Assembly: GCA_041920215.1 (NCBI GenBank)
Contig: JAYRSJ010000015.1
Location: forward strand, 41,853 to 105,852
Direction: 5' to 3'
Source of the DNA: JAYRSJ01 sp041920215
GTDB taxonomy: Bacteria; Pseudomonadota; Gammaproteobacteria; Burkholderiales; Burkholderiaceae_C
Length of the DNA: 64,000 nucleotides
The notes under the pieces were generated by a model, which did not search any database, was not told the DNA's origin, and saw only the letters and a list, made by a program, of their open reading frames with translations. The first letter of the stretch is position 1. The number at the start of each line of letters is the position of its first letter. This document shows positions 18,176 through 25,956 of the stretch, piece by piece. The translations under genes and the position numbers were made by a program.

Positions 18176-19492
18176 TCAGTCCGGCTGCTCGGCCTGCTGG
18201 AGCCGGCCCAGCGCTGCGGCCAGCGCCTCTGCATCGGGCACCGGCGCCAGCGGCGCCCCGGCCAGCGCGGCCGCACCCTCGCGCTTGAGCCGCGCCACCC
18301 ACTGGCCGGCTTCGCGGCCCTGGGCAAAGCCCAGGCTCTGCAGCAGCAGGCTGCCGTCCGCGGCGACCAGCTTGAAGAAGAACTGGCCATCGCTCTCGCG
18401 GTATTGCTTGAAGAGCGGCAGCGCCGGCCTGGCCTTGGCCGCCTCGGCCTTGCTGTGCTGCGGCAGCGGCTGGAAGCGGCGCAGGCCCACCGCCTCGCGC
18501 AGGCGCTGCAGCGCCGGTGCGGCGATGGCGCGCGCCTTGGCCGCACCCTGCATCAGGATGTCCTCGATCTTCTGCGGCTCGGCCATCAGCGCGTCGTAGC
18601 GCGCCCGCATCGGGCCGATCTCGGCCTCGATCAGCTCGAAGAGCTGCTGCTTGGCCTCGCCCCAGGACAGGCCGGCGTGCAGCTGGGCGCGGAAGGCCGC
18701 GCGCTGCTCCGGCGTCGCGAAGGCGTCGTAGATCTGCACCAGGTGCGAGCCCTCGGTCTGCTTGGGTTCGCCGGGCAGGCGCGAATCGGTGACGATGCGG
18801 GCGATCGCCTCCTTCAGCGCGCGGGCGCCGCCCTCGAAGAGCGGTATGACGTTGTCATAGCTCTTGCTCATCTTGCGGCCGTCCAGGCCCGGCAGCAGCT
18901 CCATCTCCTCGTCGATGCTGGCCTCGGGCAGCACGAAGAATTCCTCCGTCTTTCCGAACAGATGGTTGAAGCGCTGGGCCACATCACGCGCCATCTCGAT
19001 GTGCTGCACCTGGTCCTTGCCCACCGGCACCAGATGGGCGTTGAACATCAGGATGTCGGCCGCCATCAGGATGGGGTAGCTGTACAGGCCCATGGTGATG
19101 CCGGCGTCCGGCTCCTCGCCGGCCGCCACATTGGCATCGACCGCGCCCTTGTAGGCATGGGCCCGGTTCATCTGGCCCTTGGAGGTCACGCAGGTCAGCA
19201 GCCAGGTCAGCTCGGGGATCTCGGGGATGTCGCTCTGGCGGTAGAAGGTGACGCGCTCGGTGTCCAGGCCGGCGGCCAACCAGGTGGCGGCGATCTGCAG
19301 GCGCGAGGCCTCGATGCGGTCCGGCTCGTCGCACTTGATCAGTGCGTGGTAGTCGGCCATGAAGAAGAAGCTCTCGGCGCCGGGCTGGCGGCTGGCCGCG
19401 ATGGCGCGGCGCACCGCGCCCACATAGTTGCCGAGATGCAGGGTGCCGGTGGTGGTGATGCCGGTGAGAACGCGCTGGGTCATGGTGGACAT
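18176..19492 (-). CDS. trpS: Tryptophan--tRNA ligase with C-terminal extension
   Basis: Class I aminoacyl-tRNA synthetase charging tRNA(Trp). The HIGH-like motif is TGTLHLGNY, the KMSKS motif is GRKMSKSYDN, and GLYSYPILMAADILMF is family-typical. At 438 aa it is ~100 residues longer than the usual ~330-350. Residues ~353-438 form an added module (ALPLFKQYRESDGQFFFKLV, GREAGQWVARLK) that looks like a YegP/DUF1508-type fold. The start is ATG 19492 (MSTMTQRVL); 19483 is an alternative. It precedes the sigma factor by 13 bases. Confidence 0.95.
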   Translation of the reverse strand: MSTMTQRVLTGITTTGTLHLGNYVGAVRRAIAASRQPGAESFFFMADYHALIKCDEPDRIEASRLQIAATWLAAGLDTERVTFYRQSDIPEIPELTWLLTCVTSKGQMNRAHAYKGAVDANVAAGEEPDAGITMGLYSYPILMAADILMFNAHLVPVGKDQVQHIEMARDVAQRFNHLFGKTEEFFVLPEASIDEEMELLPGLDGRKMSKSYDNVIPLFEGGARALKEAIARIVTDSRLPGEPKQTEGSHLVQIYDAFATPEQRAAFRAQLHAGLSWGEAKQQLFELIEAEIGPMRARYDALMAEPQKIEDILMQGAAKARAIAAPALQRLREAVGLRRFQPLPQHSKAEAAKARPALPLFKQYRESDGQFFFKLVAADGSLLLQSLGFAQGREAGQWVARLKREGAAALAGAPLAPVPDAEALAAALGRLQQAEQPD

Positions 19493-19562
19493 GCAAAAGT
19501 CTTGGCTCGGACGGCCGCCATTGTGACCGCATTGCGCGCCGCGGGCGGCGGCGGCCGGGCGC

Positions 19563-20420
19563 TCAGCCCCGCGTGGCCATCGCCTCGCCCAGGCGCACCG
19601 CGCCACCGGGCCGCCAGGCCGGGTTGAAGGCCAGCGGCCCCTTGGGAAAGAGCATCACCACGGTGGAGCCCAGCAGGAAGCGGCCCATCTCCTCGCCCTG
19701 GGCCAGCGCAACCTGGTCGGGCTCGTACTGCCACTCGCGCAGCGTGCCGGGCCGCGGCGGGTTGACCTGCCCGTGCCAGACCGTGGCCATGGAGCCGACG
19801 ATGGTCGCGCCCACCAGCACCAGCACCCAGGGGCCGGCCGCGCCGTCGCCATCGCCATCAAACACGCAGACCACCCGCTCGTTGCGTGCGAACAGGCCCG
19901 GCACGCCGGCCGCGGTGGTGGGGTTGACCGAGAACAGCGCGCCCGGCACATGGATCATGCGGCGCAGGCGGCCGGCGCAGGGCATATGGATGCGGTGGTA
20001 GTCGCGCGGGCTCAGATACAGATTGGCGAACCAGCCGTCCTGGAAGGGCGCGGCCAGCTCGGCATCTCCGCCCAGCAGCGCGCGGGTGCTGAAGCGGTGG
20101 CCCTTGGCCTGGAAGATCTGCTCGCCCTCGATGCGACCGAACTGGCTGATCGCGCCGTCCACCGGGCAGATCAGCGGGGCCGCCGCCAGCGGCCGGGCGC
20201 CGGGCCGCAGCGGCCGGGTGAAGAACTCGTTGAAGCTGGCATAGGCGGCCGGGTCGGGCTGCAGCGCCTCGGCCATGTTCACGCCATAGCGTGCGACGAA
20301 GCGGCGGATCGCCCAGGTGGTCAGGCCTCCCAGCCGGGCGTTGGCAAAGCGGCCGGCCAGGGCCGTCAGCGCCTGCTTGGGCAGGAGGTATTGCGGCAGC
20401 ACGGCAAGGCGGTCGGACAC
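19563..20420 (-). CDS. psd: Phosphatidylserine decarboxylase proenzyme
   Basis: Converts phosphatidylserine to phosphatidylethanolamine at the inner membrane. The 285-aa proenzyme carries the self-cleavage motif LGST near the C-terminus (cleavage before Ser252, which becomes the pyruvoyl group). YLSPRDYHRIHMPCAG contains the catalytic His of the charge relay, and CPVDGAISQFG carries the conserved Asp. Full length, group I type. It is divergent from trhO, with 68 bases between starts, and lies 70 bases upstream of trpS on the same strand. Confidence 0.97.
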   Translation of the reverse strand: MSDRLAVLPQYLLPKQALTALAGRFANARLGGLTTWAIRRFVARYGVNMAEALQPDPAAYASFNEFFTRPLRPGARPLAAAPLICPVDGAISQFGRIEGEQIFQAKGHRFSTRALLGGDAELAAPFQDGWFANLYLSPRDYHRIHMPCAGRLRRMIHVPGALFSVNPTTAAGVPGLFARNERVVCVFDGDGDGAAGPWVLVLVGATIVGSMATVWHGQVNPPRPGTLREWQYEPDQVALAQGEEMGRFLLGSTVVMLFPKGPLAFNPAWRPGGAVRLGEAMATRG

Positions 20421-20488
20421 GGTGGGGCTTTCGAGGGAGGAGGGCGCAGGGCGGCGGATTTTAGCGGGGCGGGATAATCCGCCGGCCT

Positions 20489-21364
20489 ATGGATAACACC
20501 CCAGTCCCGACACCGGCGCCCGCCCAGGACGAGCCGCCCCACGAGCACAGCTCCTTCTACCGCTTCGTGCCGCTGGCCGAGCCGGAGGCGGTGGCGGCGC
20601 GGCTGCGCGAGCTGTGCCGGCCGCTGGGCGGCTATGTACTGGTGGCGCCCGAGGGCATCAGCGCTGCGCTGGGCGGCCCCGCGGCCGCGCTGGACGGCTT
20701 CGAGCAGGCGCTGCAGACCGACCCGGCCTTCGGCGGCGCCTTTGCCGGCATGCATTTCAAGCGCAGCTTCTGCGCCAAGACCCGCCGGCCCTTCAGCTGC
20801 GTCAAGGTGCATGTGAAACCCGAGCTGGTGGCCTTTGGCCTGGCCGGGGTCAGCGGCCTTGACGATCGGCCCGACAGCCATGTGGCGCCGGCCGACTGGG
20901 ATGCGCTGATCGCCCGCGACGATGTGGTGCTGGTGGACAACCGCAACAGCTTCGAATGGCGGCTGGGGCGCTTTGCCGGCGCCGTCGACCCCGGCGTGCG
21001 CCACTTCCGCGATTTCCCCCGCTGGGTGCTGGCCCATGCCGAGCAGTGGCGGCGCGAGGGCAAGACGGTGGCCATGTACTGCACCGGCGGTATACGCTGC
21101 GAGAAAATGGGCGGCTGGATGCAGCGCGAGCTGGGCCTGAAGGTGGCACAGCTGGACGGCGGCATCCTCAACTACTTCGAGCAGCGCGGCACGGCGCCCG
21201 AGCAGCGCTGGCAGGGCGAGTGCTTTGTCTTCGACAAGCGCATCGCGATCGACGCGCAGCGCCAGGAGACCGACACCAGCGCCGAACAGGTCTGGGGCGA
21301 CGACCCCGACGAGGCCTGGCGCCTGGCCCGGGCGCGGCGCCTGGACCCGCAGGCCGGCGGCTGA
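20489..21364 (+). CDS. trhO: tRNA uridine(34) hydroxylase TrhO (rhodanese-like)
   Basis: Oxygen-dependent hydroxylase making 5-hydroxyuridine at the wobble position of tRNA, part of the cmo5U/mcmo5U pathway. It has 291 aa. An N-terminal acylphosphatase-like domain (~20-110) precedes a rhodanese domain with active-site loop YCTGGIRCEK (Cys198). DNRNSFEWRLG and LDGGILNYFEQ are family-typical. The C-terminal Cys cluster seen in some TrhO proteins is absent. It converges with the GFA gene, 13 bases between stops. Confidence 0.92.
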   Translation: MDNTPVPTPAPAQDEPPHEHSSFYRFVPLAEPEAVAARLRELCRPLGGYVLVAPEGISAALGGPAAALDGFEQALQTDPAFGGAFAGMHFKRSFCAKTRRPFSCVKVHVKPELVAFGLAGVSGLDDRPDSHVAPADWDALIARDDVVLVDNRNSFEWRLGRFAGAVDPGVRHFRDFPRWVLAHAEQWRREGKTVAMYCTGGIRCEKMGGWMQRELGLKVAQLDGGILNYFEQRGTAPEQRWQGECFVFDKRIAIDAQRQETDTSAEQVWGDDPDEAWRLARARRLDPQAGG

Positions 21365-21377
21365 AGCGCGCGGCGCC

Positions 21378-21848
21378 TCAGCCACCGCCACCGTACTGCG
21401 CGATCACCTGGGCCTCGCTGAGCATCGGCGTTGCCTGGGCGAAGTCGTAGTAGGACGGCTTCTTGTCCACATAGATCTGGCTGCTCAGCACGAAGTTCCG
21501 GCCGGCCGACTCGTCAAAGACGCCGGCCGGCACGAAATACTCGCCGGTGGCCAGCAGCTTGTAGAACAGGTGGCTGCCGCAATGCCGGCAGAAGCCGCGC
21601 TGGGCCCAGTCCGAGGAGGCATAGACGCTGAGCTGCTCTGCGCCGCCGTCGAAGCGCAGATCGGGCCCGCAATGCAGGGCCAGCAGGGGGCCACCGCCCC
21701 AGCGCCGGCAGAAGCCGCAATGGCAGACGCCGATCTCGCGCGCCGCAGCGCCGCTGCTGAAGCGCACCGCACCGCACAGGCAATGGCCGTGGATGCGGCC
21801 GCTGCCGTCGGCACTGGCATCGGCACTGGTTCCGGCATCGTTGTCCAT
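21378..21848 (-). CDS. GFA family (CENP-V/glutathione-dependent formaldehyde-activating-like) protein
   Basis: Zinc protein of 156 aa. Metal-binding cysteines are seen in HCLCGAV, CHCGFCRRW and FCRHCGSHLFY, the GFA pattern. The enzymatic role is uncertain: only a few family members act on S-hydroxymethylglutathione. The N-terminal ~18 residues are Asp/Ala/Ser-rich linker. It is the last gene of a minus-strand group with DUF1801 and DUF4287. Confidence 0.9.
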   Translation of the reverse strand: MDNDAGTSADASADGSGRIHGHCLCGAVRFSSGAAAREIGVCHCGFCRRWGGGPLLALHCGPDLRFDGGAEQLSVYASSDWAQRGFCRHCGSHLFYKLLATGEYFVPAGVFDESAGRNFVLSSQIYVDKKPSYYDFAQATPMLSEAQVIAQYGGGG

Positions 21849-21920
21849 CGGGTCCTCCGCTGTGCTGGTTGAAGAAGAGCCGCAGACTAACAGACAGGTT
21901 GCCTGTCTCGCCAGCCCCTG

Positions 21921-22337
21921 CTACCGGGCCGGCGACCGTCCCGCCTGATTCAGCGCGGCGGCAGCGCGGATCAGGGTCATGAAGGCCTCGGCGTCCGGCA
22001 GCTGCCCCGCGTGGATGTCGATCGCGCGCCGCGCATTGCCGTCCAGCCCGGCATTGAAGAGCCGCCCCGGGTCCGGCAGCGCCGCGCCCTTGGGAAAGCT
22101 CAGCTTCAGCTTGTCCTTGTAGGACTCGCCGGTGCAGAGGATGCCGCAACACTCCCACACCGGCGTACCCCTCCATTTCCAGGTCTCGATCACATCCGGC
22201 AGCGCCGCGTGGATCAGCGCCCGAATCTCGGCCAGGGCCGCGCCACGCCAGCCACCCAGCTCGGCGATGCGGGCGTCTATCAGCGCGGCCGCCGGCGGCT
22301 GCGCATCGGTGTTCGCGTCTGGCGGCTGCCGCTTCAT
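21921..22337 (-). CDS. DUF1801 domain-containing protein
   Basis: Protein of 138 aa with the DUF1801 (YdhG-like) pattern: IRALIHAALPDVIETWKWRGTPVWE...GILCTGESYKDKLKLSFPKGAALPDPGRLFN...RAIDIHAGQ. The fold is shared with an iron-handling protein, but function is not established. The ATG at 22337 (MKRQPPDAN) is chosen because AAGGAGA lies about ten bases upstream; an ATG at 22355 would place that Shine-Dalgarno inside the gene. It lies between DUF4287 and GFA on the same strand. Confidence 0.82.
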   Translation of the reverse strand: MKRQPPDANTDAQPPAAALIDARIAELGGWRGAALAEIRALIHAALPDVIETWKWRGTPVWECCGILCTGESYKDKLKLSFPKGAALPDPGRLFNAGLDGNARRAIDIHAGQLPDAEAFMTLIRAAAALNQAGRSPAR

Positions 22338-22393
22338 CTGAGCGTCTCCTTGCATTCCATGCTTTCTTTCCTTCCGTCCCTCTGCTGGCGCCG

Positions 22394-22606
22394 CTATTTG
22401 CGGGCCATGAACCAGGCGACCAGGGCGTTGGCATGGCCATGACCCAGCTGGTGCTCGGTCTTGAGCTGGCTGACCAGCGCCATATGCTTGAGCGGCCCCA
22501 TCTGCTCCAGCACCTGCATCCAGTGGGCAATCGGCTTGCCATAGCGCTGCTCGATGGACGGGAAGTAGGACGCCGGGCCCTTGACCGGTGCTTGCGTTGT
22601 TGCCAT
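22394..22606 (-). CDS. DUF4287 domain-containing small protein
   Basis: A 70-aa protein. SYFPSIEQRYGKPIAHWMQVL...GHGHANALVAWFMARK is the DUF4287 pattern. Function unknown. Relatives are often found next to DUF1801 and GFA genes, as here. The start is ATG 22606, preceded by AAAGGAAC. A near-perfect palindrome lies 38-63 bases upstream and may be the operator of this small group. Confidence 0.82.
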   Translation of the reverse strand: MATTQAPVKGPASYFPSIEQRYGKPIAHWMQVLEQMGPLKHMALVSQLKTEHQLGHGHANALVAWFMARK

Positions 22607-22643
22607 CTGTTGTTCCTTTCAATCAGTCATGCAGCCCACGGAC

Positions 22644-22669
22644 CGATCGATCAATTGATTGATCGATCG
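22644..22669. promoter_or_regulatory. Operator-like palindrome upstream of the DUF4287 gene
   Basis: Perfect 11-bp inverted repeat CGATCGATCAA-ttga-TTGATCGATCG. It sits 38 bases 5' of the DUF4287 ATG, in an AT-rich patch between divergent-looking intergenic flanks. Length and symmetry suit a TetR- or MarR-type dimer. No regulator gene is adjacent. Confidence 0.55.
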
Positions 22670-22754
22670 ATAAGCCGTACTTGCGGCGCCCAAGCTGCGC
22701 GCCACCCCCACGACGATTGACGGACCCCGCGATCGACAAGGAACGGGGCGCGAC

Positions 22755-23171
22755 TCAGCGCATCAGCTGCCGGATGGAACCGCAGACCGAGAGCAGTTGC
22801 GGCCCTTCCATCCGGCCGATGACCTGGCGGATGACCGAGCCCATGAGCTGCTGCGTGCCCACCATGCCGAGCTTGGCCGACTGTTCGACCAGAAAGCCAG
22901 GCTCGGCCAGCTTGAGCTGCTTCAAAAAGAAGTAATCCAGCCCTGCGTTGGTCAGCTCGGCGACAAGATCGGCCAGAGCCTCGCGATGCGTGGTGGCATC
23001 GCGGGCCCGCTCGATGGCGTCGAGCAGCGACAGCGTCTTGTTCCGAAGCGCCTCCGAGTGATAGAAGCGCAGAAAGGGTTTGGCGCCGGGCTCTGGTGGC
23101 GCAGCCGACCCCGGCTGTGCGGCTGCCGGCTTCGCCCTGGCGGGCGGCGCACGCTTTGAGGGAGTGGCCAT
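22755..23171 (-). CDS. Conserved hypothetical protein
   Basis: I do not recognise this 138-aa protein. The N-terminal ~30 residues are Ala/Pro/Lys-rich and probably disordered. The rest is predicted helical: KPFLRFYHSEALRNKTLSLL...REALADLVAELTNAGLDYFFLKQLKLA...QQLMGSVIRQVIGRM. The helical, amphipathic character is phasin-like, but no phasin motif is convincing. No signal peptide or membrane helix. It is a stand-alone gene upstream of the DUF4287 palindrome. Confidence 0.6.
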   Translation of the reverse strand: MATPSKRAPPARAKPAAAQPGSAAPPEPGAKPFLRFYHSEALRNKTLSLLDAIERARDATTHREALADLVAELTNAGLDYFFLKQLKLAEPGFLVEQSAKLGMVGTQQLMGSVIRQVIGRMEGPQLLSVCGSIRQLMR

Positions 23172-23264
23172 GCCGTCGATGATACGGCGACCGACGTGCG
23201 GCGCAAGCTCAGGCGCCCACTCGCTTTCGACTCGTACTGCCTGTTTTGCCGGTCTGGCTGCCCT

Positions 23265-23540
23265 TCAGCTCTCGGGGTCGTACTGAAACTCGCGCAGTTC
23301 CTGCGCGCAGCGGCAGGCCTTGGCGATCTTCGCGGCCCAGTTGATGGCGGCTTCGCGATTGGGGAGCTCCAGCACGCAGAAGCCGCCTTCGAAGGCCTGA
23401 GGCTGCGGGTAGGTCCGGTTTGTGGCGCTGCCGTCGGCGGCCACCATCAGCGGCGCGACATCCTCGTCCAAAATTCCATCGCGCAGCCGCAGGCTTGGCG
23501 CCTGCGGCTGATGTGAGTTGAGTCCATAGCAGGCATTGTG
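23265..23540 (-). pseudogene. C-terminal fragment of a YciI/DGPF-domain protein
   Basis: The minus strand encodes YPQPQAFEGGFCVLELPNRE...AAKIAKACRCAQELREFQYD, which is the C-terminal half of a YCII-related (DGPF) protein of the PhnB-like kind. The usual N-terminal ~55-60 residues are absent and are not found in the other frames upstream. The reading frame stays open to an ATG at 23579, but that extension is unrelated in character. A 10-bp hairpin (23485-23509) sits just before the domain fragment. Probably a decayed remnant; a short functional protein cannot be excluded. Confidence 0.5.
23485..23509. repeat. 10-bp hairpin at the edge of the YciI fragment
   Basis: Arms AGCCGCAGGC and GCCTGCGGCT are separated by TTGGC. 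There is no T-run and no integron core site, so neither terminator nor attC is supported. It coincides with the point where YciI similarity stops. Confidence 0.55.
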
Positions 23541-23707
23541 CGCGTCTTCACGGCACCTTGAGCCCGGCCGAATCCGCATTCGAGGACTCGGTGAGCGCCT
23601 AGCCCGCGCTCCAGCACCGCCTGATCCCCGCCAGCCGCTTCTGGCCAGAGCCGCGATAATCCCGGCAACTGTCCCCCTGCCTCCGGCCTGCCCACGCCTC
23701 TTTCCCC

Positions 23708-25012
23708 ATGTCCAATCTGATCGTCCACGGCGGCACGCCTCTTTCGGGCCGCATCATTCCCTCGGCCAACAAGAACGCGGTGCTGCCCATCCTGTGCGCC
23801 ACCCTGCTGAGCCGCGCGCCGATACGGCTGCGCGGGGTGCCGGAGATCACCGATGTGAAGAAGATCCTGGAGGTCTTCCGCAAGCTGGGTAGCGCGGTGA
23901 CGATGGACTATGCGAGCGGCGTGCTGGATGTGCAGCACCGCGACACCCATTTCGATGCGGCGCTGGACCGCCTGCCCGAGGAGATGCGCTCATCCATCAT
24001 GCTGGTGCCGGGCCTGCTGGCGCGCTTCGGCGCGGCCCGCATCGAGGACGATGTGAAGGGCTGCACGCTGGGTGCGCGCGAGATCGACCCGCATGTGGAG
24101 GTGTTCGAGCGCTTTGGCGCCAGCGTGGCGCGCCAGCCCGACGGCCTGCTGCTGCATGTGCCGCAAGGCCGGCTGCGCGCCAACGACCACTGGACCGACT
24201 ACGCCTCGGTGACCACCACCGAGAACTTCGTGCTCTGCGCCGCGCTGGCCGAGGGCAGCTCCACGCTGATGAATGCCGCCAGCGAGCCGCATGTGCAAGA
24301 GTTCTGCCTGTTCCTGAAGATGCTGGGCGCGCGGATCGAGGGCCTGGGCACCTCGCGGCTGACGATCACCGGCGTGGCCGAGCTGGGCGGCGGCGAGTTC
24401 AGCTTCGCCGAGGACTTCCACGAGATCGTCACCTTCCTGGCGCTGGGCGCGATCACCGGCGGCGATGTGCGGGTCAAGAACTCCACGCCCGAGCAGTTTC
24501 CGCTGATCGACCGCACCTTCGCCAAGTTCGGCGTGCAGATCGTGCACGAGGACGGCTGGTCGCGCGCCGTGACGCAGGGCCCGCTGAAGGTCAAGGAGCC
24601 CTTCACCCGCAACATCCTGCAAAAGGTCGAGGCGGCGCCCTGGCCCTATCTGCCGGTGGACCTGCTGCCCATCTTCGTCGCGCTGGGCGTCAAGGCCGAG
24701 GGCAGCGTGATGTTCTGGAACAAGATCTATGACGGCGCGATGGGCTGGACCTCGGAGCTGGCCAAGTTCGGCGCCCACGCCTTTCTGTCGGACCCGCATC
24801 GCATGGTCACCTTCGGCGGCAAGCCGCTGAGCCCGGCCGAAGTCGAGAGCCCCTACATCATCCGCGTGGCGATCGCGCTGCTGATGGTGGCGGCCAGCAT
24901 CCCGGGCCGCTCGGTGATACGCAATGCCGCACCGATACGCCGCGCTCACCCGCATTTCGTCGAGAACATCTGCAGCCTGGGCGCACGTATCGAATGGGTG
25001 GAGGGCGACTGA
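23708..25012 (+). CDS. murA: UDP-N-acetylglucosamine 1-carboxyvinyltransferase (divergent MurA)
   Basis: EPT-family enzyme that transfers enolpyruvate to UDP-GlcNAc, the first committed peptidoglycan step. It has 434 aa. Lys22-Asn23 (SANKNAVLPIL) and the catalytic Cys119 (KGCTLGAR) are present. The protein diverges from typical MurA elsewhere: the C-terminal PDLRAG-type segment is replaced by SPYIIRVAIALLMVAAS. It is probably a second paralogue; the canonical Burkholderiales murA normally lies beside hisG. Its stop overlaps the start of the next gene by 19 bases. Confidence 0.85.
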   Translation: MSNLIVHGGTPLSGRIIPSANKNAVLPILCATLLSRAPIRLRGVPEITDVKKILEVFRKLGSAVTMDYASGVLDVQHRDTHFDAALDRLPEEMRSSIMLVPGLLARFGAARIEDDVKGCTLGAREIDPHVEVFERFGASVARQPDGLLLHVPQGRLRANDHWTDYASVTTTENFVLCAALAEGSSTLMNAASEPHVQEFCLFLKMLGARIEGLGTSRLTITGVAELGGGEFSFAEDFHEIVTFLALGAITGGDVRVKNSTPEQFPLIDRTFAKFGVQIVHEDGWSRAVTQGPLKVKEPFTRNILQKVEAAPWPYLPVDLLPIFVALGVKAEGSVMFWNKIYDGAMGWTSELAKFGAHAFLSDPHRMVTFGGKPLSPAEVESPYIIRVAIALLMVAASIPGRSVIRNAAPIRRAHPHFVENICSLGARIEWVEGD

Positions 25013-25950
25013 GCCGCGCGGCGTTGCCGGCCCTGCTGCTGGCCGTCGCGTTGACGCTGCTGCAGCCGGGCACGGCCGGAGCCCAGCTGCAGGGCGAGGC
25101 CGAGCTGCCCACGCTGCGCTGGCTGGTGCAGGATCTGCCGCCGCACTTCGGTTATGCGGTCAAGGGCCGGCTGCCGCAGCGCGCCGAGGACCTGGACGGC
25201 GGCGAGATCTCGGGCTTTCTGCGCCTGCTGATCGAGCGGCTGCCGCAGTACCGGCATGAGTTCTTCGAGGCCAGCCTGCCGCGCTTCGAGGCCCTGGTGC
25301 GCCAGGGCGACGGCACGCTGTGCTCGGTGCTGCATCTGCGCACGCCGGAGCGCCTGGCCTGGCTGCATTTCACCGAGCTGCACCCGCCGCTGATCTCGCG
25401 TCAGCTGCATGTGATCGTGCATCGCGAGCGGCTGGCGGCCTTCGAGTCGCAGCCGGGCCAGGCCTTGCAGCTGGCCGAGCTGATCCGGCGCCCCGATCTG
25501 GTGGGCCTGCTGCCGCGCGACCGCAGCTTCGGCCCGCGCATCGACGCCCTGCTGCAGGCCGCCGGTGCCCAGGCCCCGGCCACCGTGGTGGCCGGCCGCC
25601 AGATGCATCTGCTGGCCATGCTGCGCGCCCGGCGCATGGACTACACGCTGGAGTACCCGGCGGTGGTCGACCGCTATCTGCTCAGCGGCGAGGCGGCAGC
25701 TGGCGAGCTGGTCAAGCTGCCCTTCGCCGAGGGCCGCAGCACCGCGGTGGCCACCGCGGCCTGCAGCCGCAACGCGGCCGGCCGCGAACGCATCGCGGCG
25801 ATCGACAGCGCGGTGCGCGGCCTGGCCCTGGACCCGCGGCGCGAGGCCTGGCTGCGCCAGTGGCGCGGCCCGGTGCTGGACGAGGCCGAGCGCCGCAGCA
25901 TCCTGCGCTATATGGATGAGCGCGCGCGCGGCGGCCCGCGGGTGGAGTAG
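24994..25950 (+). CDS. TIGR02285-like periplasmic solute-binding protein
   Basis: A 318-aa exported protein. The N-terminus has a signal peptide (AALPALLLAVALTLLQPGTAGAQ, ~residues 8-30). The mature part shows the TIGR02285 layout: TLRWLVQDLPPHFGY, ISGFLRLLIERLPQYRHEF, LCSVLHLRTPERLAWLHFTEL, and DYTLEYPAVVDRYL. This is a periplasmic-binding-protein fold of unknown ligand. The ATG at 24994 lies within the murA end (19-base overlap). A GGGTGGAGGG run is present around the start. Confidence 0.75.
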   Translation: MGGGRLSRAALPALLLAVALTLLQPGTAGAQLQGEAELPTLRWLVQDLPPHFGYAVKGRLPQRAEDLDGGEISGFLRLLIERLPQYRHEFFEASLPRFEALVRQGDGTLCSVLHLRTPERLAWLHFTELHPPLISRQLHVIVHRERLAAFESQPGQALQLAELIRRPDLVGLLPRDRSFGPRIDALLQAAGAQAPATVVAGRQMHLLAMLRARRMDYTLEYPAVVDRYLLSGEAAAGELVKLPFAEGRSTAVATAACSRNAAGRERIAAIDSAVRGLALDPRREAWLRQWRGPVLDEAERRSILRYMDERARGGPRVE

Positions 25951-25956
25951 GGCGGT

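Noticed and set aside
23485..23509. Hairpin considered as an integron attC site
   Set aside because: It lacks the conserved core-site sequences, and no integrase or cassette array is present.
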